NCBI RefSeq assembly: GCF_019396345.1
Contig: NZ_JAHKRM010000014.1
Coordinates: forward strand, 124,001 to 188,000
DNA length: 64,000 nt
DNA from: Nonomuraea guangzhouensis
GTDB lineage: Bacteria; Actinomycetota; Actinomycetes; Streptosporangiales; Streptosporangiaceae
Direction: 5' to 3'
Each line of letters begins with the position of its first letter. Positions within the stretch are counted from its first letter, which is position 1. Under the pieces are notes generated by a model. The model searched no databases, had not been told where the DNA came from, and worked only from the letters and a program-made list of their open reading frames with translations. Both the position numbers and the translations under genes were made by a program. Of the stretch, positions 51,482 through 60,670 are shown piece by piece.

Positions 51482-53481
51482 ATGGGACTGAAGATCAAAT
51501 TCCTTGGGCCATGGGAGGCCACGGCGAACGGTGAGCCGGTGAAGGTAACCGGTAAACGGCGGGTTGGGGTCTTGACCAGGCTGGCATTGAGCGCTGGGCA
51601 GCCGGTCCCCGCAGAGGAACTCCTTACCCAAGTATGGGGCCAGAGCACAGCGACGACGGCAGGCAAACAACTGCACATCGTGGTGTCGAAGCTTCGCGGC
51701 GTACTCTCACCGCACCAAGGCGACGACATCATCGCGACCGTCTCCGGCGGCTACCAGCTGAACCTCGCGTGCGAGCGCATCGACGCCCACCTGTTCACGC
51801 TCCTGGCCCACCAGGCACGCGCCGCGCGGGCCCAGGGCGAGATCGCGAGGGCGGACGCACTGTTCCAGCGGGCTCTGGCTCTGTGGCGGGGTAACGCGCT
51901 GGCCGACATAACCGCCTCATGGGCCCAGATCGAGTCAGCCCGCCTGGAAGAGGAGCACCTGACCGCACTGGAAGACCATAGCGACCTCCGCCTGGCGGCC
52001 GGTGATCATCACGCGTTGGTGCCGGCACTCACGGCCCACGCCGAGGCCCACCCGTTTCGGGAACGCCCTCGCGCCCAGCTGATGCTGGCGCTGTACCGGG
52101 CCTCCCGATCGTCCGAAGCCCTCGCGGTGTACCAGGAGACTCGCCGCGTCATGGTCGATGAGCTGGGCATCGAACCAGGAGCGGTGTTGTGTCGGCTGCA
52201 GCAGGCGGTACTCCGGCGAGATCCTGCACTCGACCTCCCCTCCCCGGCGCAGCGAACCATGCTCACCAAGCCCGTCATTCCGGCCGAACTCCCCGCCGAC
52301 ACCCGGGCGTTCACCGCGCGCGCCACCGAAATCGCCTGGCTGCGCAAGACGCTCACCGACACCGTGCGCGCATCGCCAGCCGTCGTTGCGATACATGGCC
52401 CCGGTGGGATCGGCAAATCCGCGCTGGCAGTCCACGCCGCGCACGCCATCGCCGATCACTTCGCTGACGGCGTTCTCTACGTCGATCTGCGCGCCGCCAC
52501 CGCCGGATTCCAGCCGCTGTCGCCGATCGAAGCTCTGAGCCGGGTGCTGCGCTCACTCGGGCTCGACGGTGCCGCCATACCGCCCACCCTGGACGAGGCC
52601 GCCGACCGATACCGCTCCCTTACCTCGACGCGCAACCTCCTGATCATCCTCGATGACGCGTTCGACGCGAGCCAGGTCCGGCCTCTCATTCCCGCCGGGC
52701 CCGCGTGCGCGGTCATCATCACCAGCCGCCAGATCATGGCCTCACTCGATATGCCGAGGCATCTGCACTTGACTGGGCTCGACCAAGCCGACGCGGCCGC
52801 GCTGTTCGCCCGCCTCGTGGATCCAGACCGAGTTTGTGCCGAGCCGGAAGCGGCACGCCAGATCGTACGGCACTGTAGCGGCCTTCCTCTCGCGCTCCGC
52901 ATCTCGGCGGCGCGCCTGGCTGCTCGCCCCGATCGCACGTTGTCCCATCTGGCCGATCAGCTCGCCCACCCAGGCCGCCGCCTCGATGCCCTCGAACACG
53001 CCGACCTGTCGATACGGGACAGCATCGCGGTCAGCCTCCAGCACCTTCCGAAAGATCCTGCAGGTCACGACGCCGCCCACGCATTCTTCTTGCTCGGCGT
53101 CCTGGAAACCCCCACCCACACGGTGGCTGCCGCGTCCGCTCTCACCGAATGGCCGGAACACCGTGCGGAAGCCGCCCTCGACCATCTCTTGGACGCCCGC
53201 CTTGTCGAATCCGCCGGGCCCGGCCGCTACCGGATGCACCACCTGATCCGCCTCTACGCCGGCGAGCAGGCCGCCCGTCACGTGCCCGGCGATCAGCGCG
53301 GTCCTGGCTCGCCACCCCGGGCGAGGCGAACAGCTGGGTCGCGAACGAACGTGACAGCCTCCTCGCCATCGACCGGCAGGCAGCAGTCGCCTCCGGCGCC
53401 GCGGCCACCGCACAATGTCTCGCCGCAACCACCAATTGGCTCTCCTGGCGTAAGGGCCGGCTCATAGAGCTACCAACCTGA
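51482..53481 (+). pseudogene. AfsR-like SARP regulator, frameshifted and truncated
   Basis: The first 600 codons are an intact SARP: a winged-helix DNA-binding part (LGPWEATANGEPVKVTGKRR), a BTAD (about 95-245, ALYRASRSSEALAVYQETRR and DELGIEPG), then an NB-ARC with Walker A GPGGIGKSALAV near 308 and GLPLALRIS. After YRMHHLIRLYAGEQAARH (near 53280) the original frame turns into low-complexity Arg/Pro/Ser to 53467. A +1-type shifted frame continues the family sequence (SWLATPGEANSWVANERDSL) to a stop at 53481. The TPR domain is missing. The front half could still make a 661-aa protein with a wrong tail. Confidence 0.7.
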
Positions 53482-53513
53482 CTGGCGGCGTGAGGTCACA
53501 ATCCGAGATGGGC

Positions 53514-53549
53514 TCGATGACGACCAGGCGCGCGCCTGGTCGTCATCGA
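53514..53549. repeat. 36-bp perfect palindrome
   Basis: Two 18-bp arms meet with no spacer: tcgatgacgaccaggcgc and its exact complement (53514-53531 and 53532-53549). It lies between the broken SARP and the ISAs1 relic, probably at a rearrangement or IS junction. A loop-free palindrome this long is unusual. Confidence 0.75.
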
Positions 53550-53589
53550 CGTATTCGCCAAGGTACGCGGGACCACGCCGCCCGGTCTG

Positions 53590-53841
53590 CCGGCCCCGCC
53601 GACCTCGCCACCTGTATCCACGGCCACTGGAGCATCGAAAAACCGGCTCGGCTACGTCCGCGACGTCGCCTACGGCGAAGACCCCTCCCAAGCCCCCACC
53701 GGCAACGCACCCCGCAAGGCCGCCCTGCGCAACCTCGCCATCGGCGCTCTACGCCTGACCGGCGCGACCAACCTCGCCCAAGCCATCCGGCACCTCTCCC
53801 GAGACGCCACCCGCCCCCTGACCATCCTCGGGCTCACATGA
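53590..53841 (+). mobile_element. ISAs1-family transposase C-terminal remnant
   Basis: One frame gives GPADLATCIHGHWSIE. After an extra A in a run of five (about 53640) a second frame gives RLGYVRDVAYGEDPSQAPTG and NLAIGALRLTGATNLAQAIR to a stop at 53841. This is the end of an ISAs1 (H-repeat) DDE transposase. The upstream catalytic part is absent. The element is dead. Confidence 0.75.
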
Positions 53842-54033
53842 TCAACTAACTTTTCCGGGGCCCTGCCGCACGACAATCCAAAGAAGCCGTGAATACCTCA
53901 ATCCGGCCTGAATTCCGTGAGCCGGTATGTCTGGGGTATGTTTCTTCAGCCATCGCGACATGTTTTGTTGCGGTAGGTCCAGCGGCGCTGCGACTCTTTT
54001 TCAGTACTCCTCCAGGCAAAGAAAAGAGTAACC

Positions 54034-54522
54034 ATGAAAAAGACACTGGCCGTTACCGTGGCAGCTCTGGCAGCGAGCGCCGCGCTGGCCACTCCGGCGC
54101 AGGCCGTGGCACTTGGCAAGAGCAAGGCGGAGCGGCTCATGATGGCAGTGCAGCTCACGCTGGACTCCAAGTCCAGCTTCGACAAGTGGGTAAAGGCTCG
54201 TGTGAACCGGAACACCGAGGCCGTCAAGGCCTACAAGTTCGACTGGAGTTCCAACGGCTGCTCGGTGCCGAAGGGAATAAAGAACGCCGACTCCTGGAAG
54301 TTCGTTTTCCTGATTCCCTGCACCCGACACGACTTCGGCTACAGAAATGTCAAGAAACTCGCGAGTACGAGCAGCTGGAAGAATACGTACAAGAAGGGCG
54401 TGGATTTGGCATTCTACGGAGATATGAAGAGGACGTGCGACAAGAGTTTCTCCGGCGCGAAGAAGACTGCCTGCAAGACCGTGGCGTACGAGTTCTACGC
54501 CGCGGTCAAGCTGTTCGGATAG
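54034..54522 (+). CDS. Secreted prokaryotic phospholipase A2
   Basis: 162 aa. Signal peptide about 1-24 (…ATPAQAVA). The catalytic block is FDWSSNGCSVPKG followed by PCTRHDFGYRN, which carries the His-Asp dyad of the PF09056 family. Cysteines in both blocks and later CDKSF/KTACKTVAYEF give the two disulphides seen in Streptomyces PLA2. The enzyme cleaves the sn-2 ester of phospholipids outside the cell, probably with Ca2+. Its GC content is lower than its neighbours, hinting at transfer. It is the only complete gene between two runs of IS debris. Confidence 0.88.
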   Translation: MKKTLAVTVAALAASAALATPAQAVALGKSKAERLMMAVQLTLDSKSSFDKWVKARVNRNTEAVKAYKFDWSSNGCSVPKGIKNADSWKFVFLIPCTRHDFGYRNVKKLASTSSWKNTYKKGVDLAFYGDMKRTCDKSFSGAKKTACKTVAYEFYAAVKLFG

Positions 54523-54790
54523 TCACAGCTGGTTCCTGATCGGTTCCGGCGTGTCCGGGACCGGCTGCGCGAGGTAGCCCGCCACCTCGACGGGGGCGAG
54601 GAGGCGGGCTTCGCGCAGGAGCTCCAGCGACTCCCGCCAGGACTCCCTGGCCTCCTCGTGTCTCCCCCCGGCGGTAGTAGACGTGCACCCGGTTGTCGCG
54701 AACGTAGGCCTCATGGTCCCTGCGCCCTGTCCGTTCGGTGATGACGAGGGCCACGCGCTCCTGAAAGCGCCCGAGCACCAGCGGCCCGGC
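54523..54790 (-). pseudogene. TPR C-terminal remnant of an AfsR-type protein
   Basis: The minus strand ends GRHEEARESWRESLELLREA, then the sequence to PEPIRNQL and a stop at 54523. Ahead of it, in a shifted frame, is DHEAYVRDNRVHVYYRRG. Joined, these give the last TPR unit of a SARP/AfsR-like protein. The fragment directly abuts the phospholipase stop (54522). Confidence 0.55.
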
Positions 54791-54885
54791 GAAGAAGAAA
54801 CGGGACAGCCGGTAGCCGTACTCCGAGTCCGCGCCGGCCGGTCAGCGACAGCTCCGCCTTCTGCACCCCGGAGACGCCGCTGGTG

Positions 54886-55065
54886 TCATGCGCCGGAAAT
54901 TCGTCGGAGATATTTAGCGAGGGATTCAAGTATCTCTTCGGCGGTCTTCTTCCACACGAAGGGGCGGGCATTGTCGTTCCACTGAGCGATCCAGTCCCGG
55001 ATGTCCTGCTCCAGGGACTGGACGCTCTTGTGCACTCCACTGCGGATCATCTGGTCGGTCAGGAT
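54886..55065 (-). mobile_element. IS630-family transposase C-terminal remnant
   Basis: The minus strand reads SGVHKSVQSLEQDIRDWIAQ then WNDNARPFVWKKTAEEILES and ends in LAKYLRRISGA with a TGA at 54886. This is the C-terminus of IS630-type DDE transposases. The sequence upstream of about 55065 is unrelated, so the element is cut off. Confidence 0.75.
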
Positions 55066-55186
55066 AGTAGGCAGTGGCGTAAGCGTTTCGTGCTTGTAGA
55101 GGTTTGAGGGGGAAACGGTGAGAAGCCGTGGCTGCGGGTGCTGTGGTGATGAGTGTCTTTTGGCTCGTGGTCGTGCTGCTGTTGCG

Positions 55187-55842
55187 TCGGTGGGTCTTCT
55201 CAAGGCTCAAGCGTCCGGGATTCTTGCCTGCGACTTCTTCAGCGTGGAGACAGTGATGCTTGCGCGGCTGTACTGCTTCGCTGTGGTCGAGCACGCCACC
55301 CGGCGGGTCCACGTGCCGGGGTCACGGCGCGCCCCACCGCCGGCTGGGTTGCCCAGCAGGCCCGCAACCTGGTACTCGACCTGGGCGATCGGATCAGTGG
55401 TTTCCGATACCTGATCAGAGACCGGGACAGCAAGTACACCGTGCTGTTCGATGAGGTGTTCACGACCGAGGGCATCCGCGTGGTGCTCACCGCGCCCCAG
55501 GCCCCTCGGATGAATGCGATCATGGAGCGGTGGGTCGGCAGCGTACGGCGCGAGTTACTCGACCGGATCCTCATCATGAACGAACGCCACCTGCGCAAGG
55601 TCCTCGCCGAGTACGAGACCCACTTCAATAGGCATCGTCCGCACCGAGCTCTGAAGCAGGCCAGCCCACTGCGAGCGCTACCCGATCCAGTCGACGCCGA
55701 CATCAAGGTCACTCGGCGAGACCGGCTCGGCGGCCTCCTCCACGAATACGCGCAGGTCGCACGAGGAGACACGATATTCGGCACCCACAGGATGAATCGT
55801 CGTGCGCGAGGTGCGCAGGTGATCAGGAAGTGGCAGGTTTGA
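55187..55842 (+). mobile_element. Frameshifted integrase-core transposase
   Basis: A DDE/rve-type transposase in two frames. The first gives LLKAQASGILACDFFSVETV (first Asp) and VVEHATRRVHV. After a frame change near 55315 the second continues VTARPTAGWVAQQARNLVLD, LIRDRDSKYTVLFDEVF (second Asp) and APRMNAIMERWVGSVRRELL (Glu), then FNRHRPHRALKQASPL. The end LLHEYAQVA lacks the stop found in the other copy, so the frame runs on to 55842 into the tail of the lyase gene. It is similar to IS3/IS481-type transposases. The N-terminal HTH part is missing. Confidence 0.75.
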
Positions 55843-57445
55843 AGGTGCTGTCGGCTCGGAAGGCGGAGGTGTCCTGGTCCTTGTCGAGCCACAGCTGGCG
55901 GTGGCGGTGGCGGATGAACCGGCCGGGATAGTTGAGCGACTCCAGCCGCACCCTCCCCGCGCCCGAGGCCGGCCGGGCGAGGAAGGTCGCGTCCCGCTCG
56001 AACAGCTCGGTGCCGTTGTCGGCGTCGAACCGCAGCCGGTAATCCTTGTGCCGCAGGTAGCGGCCGTCCCCGTCCATGAACGAGTAGCCCTTGGCGTCGG
56101 CCAGGCCGGGCACGATCCGCAGCGGCGCCGCCTCCCCGAGAACGCCGAGAGCACCTGAGACGGCGATCCCTTCCTTCGGGAAGTTGATCGACTGGAGGGT
56201 GCGTGTCACCCCGGTCGGCAGCGCGCCGCCGCCGCCCCCGTCGGAGGCGGCGGCGCGGGTGAACAGCAGGGTTCCGAAGCCGAGCTGGTCGAACCCGCCG
56301 CTGTTCGGCCCGTAGTCGCCGCCACCGCCCTCGGCCCGCACCCGCTCGGCGTACGCCTTCGTGTACGGCAACGCCAGCCCGCGCCGGTTGGCGTAGTGGT
56401 TGTAGAGCAGTTCCCACACGGGACGGTCCTGGCCGCGCGCCGTGCTCGAGATGACCGTCTGCTCCCGGGGGGCGCATTTCGTGCCGAGGCCCCACTTATA
56501 CGTGGTGAACGGCACGTCCTGGCCCAGGTTGTACTTGGCGACGTACTCGGCCGCCTTCATGATCCGGTTGTCGGCGTAGCCGTACAGGTCGACGCCCTGG
56601 TTCCAGGCCATTTCCGCGATGGTGCCGATCAGGCCGATGCCCATCATGGTGTGCCCCTGGTCGCGCCCGCTCTCCTGCCACTGGGCGAGACCGCCCGGGT
56701 GGAGGAACGGGATGGCGTTCATGATGGACCCGTTGCCCTTGCCGTTCTTGAAGTAGTCGACGGTCCGCTCGAACTTGGCCTGGTCGTCGCAGAACAGCCC
56801 GATCGCCATGACCGAGGCCATGTTGCACAGGTCCCAGTTGGCCCAGTAGTTGGTGATGCAGGCACCGTTGTGTTCACGCAGGAAGTTGTCGTTCACCGGG
56901 TAGAAGATGTTCAGCAGCATCTTCTGGAACCGCTCGACGTTGAAGCCCGGGTAGCCGCGCATGAGCTCGGCGGCGTTGGCGAACTGGTAGCCGTAGATGC
57001 CCGCCGCCAGAAACCGGTCGGCGTTGCCGGTGATCGTCTTCAACATGCCCGACCAGGCGTTCAGGATGTCCCGGGCGGCGTCGCCGTACGCCTTCTCACC
57101 GGAGATCTTCCAGCGCAGCGCGTTCTGGTAGGCGGCGTGCACGTCGTTGTAGAACTGCACGTAATTCTGCCCGGTCCCACCGCGCACCACCGTCTCCAGC
57201 GGGCGCGCCTTCCACGTGCTCTTGGAGTGCCCGTTGGCGACGAGCTTGTCCCACCCGCTCTTGTACGGCTGCGCTCCCGCCTGCACCGCGGCCGCGATCC
57301 GGTCGAAGTCCGCCTGGGTGTGCAGCAGCCCCGGGTGCTTGAACGCCGCCGCCGACGACGCCCGCGCCACGGAGGGCAGCGCCGGCAGCACCGCGATCCC
57401 GGCCGCGGCCTTCAGCAGGCTCCGTCGGCTGGTGTGGAGAACCAT
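55823..57445 (-). CDS. Tat-exported alginate-lyase-family protein with AbfB domain
   Basis: 540 aa. The N-terminus SRRSLLKAAAGIAVLPALPS is a twin-arginine signal peptide. Residues about 35-370 are an alginate-lyase (PF05426-like) toroid: FKHPGLLHTQADFDRIAAAV, YQFANAAELMRGYPGFNV, NYWANWDLCNMASVMAIGLF and SGRDQGHTMMGIGLIGTIAE. Residues about 400-540 are an AbfB-type arabinose-binding beta-trefoil (LRHKDYRLRFDADN, DATFLARP, SLNYPGRFIRHRHRQLWLDK). It would degrade or debranch an acidic polysaccharide. It shares the first domain with the 46442 gene and its 3' end meets the transposase relic. Confidence 0.85.
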   Translation of the reverse strand: MVLHTSRRSLLKAAAGIAVLPALPSVARASSAAAFKHPGLLHTQADFDRIAAAVQAGAQPYKSGWDKLVANGHSKSTWKARPLETVVRGGTGQNYVQFYNDVHAAYQNALRWKISGEKAYGDAARDILNAWSGMLKTITGNADRFLAAGIYGYQFANAAELMRGYPGFNVERFQKMLLNIFYPVNDNFLREHNGACITNYWANWDLCNMASVMAIGLFCDDQAKFERTVDYFKNGKGNGSIMNAIPFLHPGGLAQWQESGRDQGHTMMGIGLIGTIAEMAWNQGVDLYGYADNRIMKAAEYVAKYNLGQDVPFTTYKWGLGTKCAPREQTVISSTARGQDRPVWELLYNHYANRRGLALPYTKAYAERVRAEGGGGDYGPNSGGFDQLGFGTLLFTRAAASDGGGGGALPTGVTRTLQSINFPKEGIAVSGALGVLGEAAPLRIVPGLADAKGYSFMDGDGRYLRHKDYRLRFDADNGTELFERDATFLARPASGAGRVRLESLNYPGRFIRHRHRQLWLDKDQDTSAFRADSTFKPATS

Positions 57446-57594
57446 GTGAGTCCTTTCGCGAGACGATCTCTTGTCCCGAGGAGACTGGCTGGGGGCGACC
57501 CCATAACACTTTTCCGGATGTCCGCTCCATCCGGCGGGCGCAGAATATCGCCGTTCGTCTGGTTTCTCCTGGTACTCACTGGTTTACATAGGTT

Positions 57595-58430
57595 GTGCCG
57601 TTTCACCTCGCTGAGTTGATCGCCGAGTACGAGGTTCAACACGGAACCTACGCTCGTGATCTATTTGCACCGCATCTCGGACGCGACCCAGCTGACCACC
57701 CGGGACATCGGCCGCATGTTCGCCGCCCTCGCCGGACGGCGCACCCGCTACGGCAAGCCGATCGCGCCCTCCACCCTGCACCGCATCCGCGCCACGCTGC
57801 GCGCGGCATTGAACGCCGCAGTGCGTGAGGGCCTGATCGCCTCCAACCCGGCACGCATGACCCGGCTGCCCGCGTCCTCCCGGCCGTATCCGCAGGTGTG
57901 GACCGACCGGCGGGTGGCCGCCTGGCGGCGCGAGGGCGAACACCCGACGGTGGCGGTGTGGACCGCCGATCAACTCGCCGAGTTCCTCACCTTCGCCCGA
58001 CACGATCGGCTGCACGTGCTGTGGCAGTTGATCGCGCTGCGCGGGCTACGCCGCGGAGAGGCAGCCGGGCTACGCTGGATCGACCTGGACCTGGACCTGG
58101 ACCGGCGGGAACTGGCCGTCAACCGGCAACTGGTGCGCACCGACGCCGGGGTGATCGTCTGCCCGCCGAAAGCGCCGCCAGCCAGCGGATCATCGTCCTG
58201 GATACGGAAACTGTTCGCTTGCTGCGCCGTCACGAGCAGACCGAGCGGCACCGCCAGCCTTGCCTTGGCCTGCGGCTCCGACCTGCGGGTCGTGCAGCAT
58301 CGTGGTGACCTCCGACATCTACACCTCAGTGCTGCCAGAGGTGTATCACCGCTCAGCCCAGGCGATCGCGCGGCTGGTCCTGGGCAAGGCGCGCAGGACC
58401 GCCCGCAATCTCCGGAAGGCGGCGGCCTGA
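57595..58430 (+). pseudogene. Tyrosine-type integrase, decayed
   Basis: From about 57656 the frame gives a core-binding domain (TRDIGRMFAALAGRRTRYGK, STLHRIRATLRAALNAAVRE) and the first catalytic Arg in LRRGEAAGLRW. Near 58185 it breaks: one frame continues QRIIVLDTETVRLLRRHEQT, another gives SGTASLALACGSDLRVVQ, and a third gives SIVVTSDIYTSVLPEVYHRS to AAA and a stop at 58430. The RxxH and His/Tyr segments are damaged or deleted. Its position 85 bp from the tRNA-Lys fragment marks it as the integrase of the island. Confidence 0.8.
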
Positions 58431-58514
58431 CCAAGTGACCCAGGTGTGACCCACATGTGTCTCACGATCAGCGCAACCTTCCCATAAGGGAAGGAACCGC
58501 AGGCGGAGGTGGTA

Positions 58515-58570
58515 GGGCGCCCGGGGCTCGAACCCGGAACCTACGGATTAAAAGTCCGCAGCGCTCCGTT
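58515..58570 (-). repeat. attR-like copy: truncated tRNA-Lys(TTT)
   Basis: On the minus strand: GAGCGC (end of D-arm), anticodon arm GCGGA-CTTTTAA-TCCGT with anticodon TTT, then the T-arm and acceptor strand, followed by ACCACC. The first part, up to the D-arm, is absent, so it cannot make a tRNA. The 40 nt 58515-58554 match 39677-39716 at 38 positions. It lies next to the integrase relic. Confidence 0.75.
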
Positions 58571-58877
58571 TCGGACGGTGACGGATAATGTCACGCTCCG
58601 GTGTTTGCGCAGGTAGAAGACTAGCGCATCGACCAATCGGTGACACAAAAGCCGTGCGAAGCCGAGACCGTCTAGAACTGCCGGTCTCCCTACGGTCTCC
58701 CTGTCTCCGATTCTCGGCTACCCCCAATGTCGATGAAAGGTCTCCGCTCCTAGCGGTACGTGGCTCGGGTCCAGCCGAGATGACGGTGGAACCGCCCAGG
58801 CAGGTATGATCGAGCATCCCCGCGGCTAGGAAGAGATCAGTGTCGCAGGCCAGGCAGGTTAAGAATGAGACTCCTGC
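58571..58877. other. 307-bp gap, no gene seen
   Basis: It follows the tRNA fragment. No coding signature, tRNA or inverted repeat of note is visible. The promoter of the 58878 gene should be in its right part. Confidence 0.35.
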
Positions 58878-59525
58878 ATGATGGTCACCATGCTTCTTGC
58901 CGATCCTCCGAACTGGGCTGACCAGCTATCAGCCTGGAGCACCTTCGCAACCGCTGCGCTCGCCCTTGCCGCCGCGGTGGCTGCTGTAGGTACTCTTATT
59001 GTGGCTACAAAGGCGTACAAGAGCCAAAACGCGGTGTTCAAGGAGCAGATCAAGCAACTCGAAGAAGACCGTGACCGCCGAGAACAGCATGATCGTGAGC
59101 AAGAGGAGAATCGGCGGCGCGCGTATCTCGCGCAAGCCAGGCGGATCGCGGTCCGTACGGGGGAGGTCGACCCCGGCAACGAGACGATCACCCTGGTGTC
59201 GCTCATCAATCGATCGCAGGGTGCGAACGCTAGCTCCGTCTACCCGGCGGCCTATGTCCGAGTGACTAACGAATCGGACTCACCCATCATGAACGTGGAT
59301 TCCGAGTTTGGAGACATTGCAGCACGGTACTGCTGGATACAAGGCCGCGAACGATTGCAATACGAGCCGCGGCTTGACTACCTTCCCCGTGGTGCTACGG
59401 CCTACTTCGTTCATCCAGGCATTGACGAAGCAGACGTTCCTCATCTACGAGTAGTGGTGTGTTTTAAGGACGACGCGGGGAATTGTTGGCAGACCAACGA
59501 CGCCGGCAAGACCAAACTACTGTAA
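58878..59525 (+). CDS. Membrane-anchored coiled-coil protein, unknown function
   Basis: 215 aa. One membrane helix covers about 23-43 (FATAALALAAAVAAVGTLIV). A charged coiled coil follows at about 50-85 (FKEQIKQLEEDRDRREQHDR), then a soluble beta-rich domain with YVRVTNESDSPIMNVDSEFG and HLRVVVCFKDDAGNCWQTND. I recognise the architecture from other actinobacterial proteins of unknown function but not a named family. Codon use is less GC-biased than in the left half of the window. An alternative start is the Met at 58890. Confidence 0.65.
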   Translation: MMVTMLLADPPNWADQLSAWSTFATAALALAAAVAAVGTLIVATKAYKSQNAVFKEQIKQLEEDRDRREQHDREQEENRRRAYLAQARRIAVRTGEVDPGNETITLVSLINRSQGANASSVYPAAYVRVTNESDSPIMNVDSEFGDIAARYCWIQGRERLQYEPRLDYLPRGATAYFVHPGIDEADVPHLRVVVCFKDDAGNCWQTNDAGKTKLL

Positions 59526-59755
59526 GGCGATATTGATCACATCGTTTACAAGATTCTCGCGCCAGCGTCGGAGGTGTTGGGCCACATCTTCGCTGCGTCA
59601 CCGACGAACCAACGCATCGACATCATCACGGTGGTGTCGCCGTAGCTGGTTATCACGCTCTCCCAGAGGGGTGATCGTGCTTGGAAGCAAGACCATCTGC
59701 CGTACCAGTCGCTCGATCACGGGCGTCATCTTTGCCCTGTGCTGCCTCACAAGGG

Positions 59756-60454
59756 TCACATCATGTCTCCAAGCCGCCTGATCTTGGCATCCAAGTCCTT
59801 CAGAATGCTTGGAAGGACGTCTGCAGCATGGCCGAGCGAGGTCGCCGACCTCCGAAGGTCGAGATTAGAGAACACGTCTGCGGCGAACGCTAGGTTGCTC
59901 GCTGTTCGGGCGTCTGGACCTCCGGGAATCTCCTGCATCACGGCGATGATCTGGCGCAGTTCACCGAGAGTCTCCGCGTTGAGAGTGCCAGTACGCTCGA
60001 GCTGGTCCGCGATCTGCTCTAGACGGGTGACTGGTGGAGTGAAGGCTGAAGTGAGGAGGCTTTCGAGAACTTCTTCGCTGATTGGTCCGATACTGGCGAG
60101 CTGAGGGCCGTGCTTCCCTTCGTGCTCCCGTTTCCACTTGGAAAGGAGCTCTGGCGGATAGAGCCGCTCCCCGTCCTTTTTGTCGTCGATGGCTGCGTGG
60201 TGAGCCAGGCATACAAGCACGAGGTTCTTAAAGGAGTCCCGCTCTCGCTCCTCCTCGCGCGTACGGCATGGGCGATAACGAGCAGCGCCTGACTTGATTG
60301 CATATATATGTGCTATTTGGGCGTTCTTCTTGAAGACGCCGGGTCGCACCTCGTAGACGACAGGGAAGGGGCAGGCTGGTGCGTAGCAGTGTCCGTTACT
60401 CAGTGCCCAGAGTGCGGCTTGTACGGCGGCTGGGATCTCTCGGCGTCGGCCCAC
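59756..60454 (-). CDS. HNH-nuclease-like protein with C-terminal helical domain
   Basis: 232 aa, GTG start, no clear ribosome site. The N-terminal 110 residues look like an HNH nuclease: Cys pair in GHCYAPACPFP, the first His in IAHIYAIKSG, the Asn in FKNLVLVCLAHH with the last His in AHH, then AIDDK. The rest is a helical domain (VLESLLTSAFTPPVTRLEQI and TLGELRQIIAVMQEI) that ends in a heptad-like DLDAKIRRL. A nuclease joined to a helical sensor is common among small defence proteins, but nothing here shows that role. It could also be a structural Zn protein. Confidence 0.55.
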   Translation of the reverse strand: MGRRREIPAAVQAALWALSNGHCYAPACPFPVVYEVRPGVFKKNAQIAHIYAIKSGAARYRPCRTREEERERDSFKNLVLVCLAHHAAIDDKKDGERLYPPELLSKWKREHEGKHGPQLASIGPISEEVLESLLTSAFTPPVTRLEQIADQLERTGTLNAETLGELRQIIAVMQEIPGGPDARTASNLAFAADVFSNLDLRRSATSLGHAADVLPSILKDLDAKIRRLGDMM

Positions 60455-60670
60455 ACAATGAAGGTATGACGCGGAAGAGGTCCCGCCAAGACACCTTTTG
60501 GACTAGCGGATACACATGTGGGACGACAGCAAGCGGTGGCTTGACCTGCGAAATGAGACGCCGTGACCGATGGCCCAGTGATTCTAGCCTATGCCCGCAA
60601 GGTGGCCGAGGAGTAAGGGCCTTGGACCGCTGAAGACATTGAGTCGCCGAATGCGGCATCCATCACACGG

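Noticed and set aside
58515..58600. Intact tRNA-Lys gene
   Set aside because: The anticodon and T arms are good, but no 5' acceptor strand (about AGGGCGC) or D-loop is found upstream on the minus strand, so it is only a 3' part.
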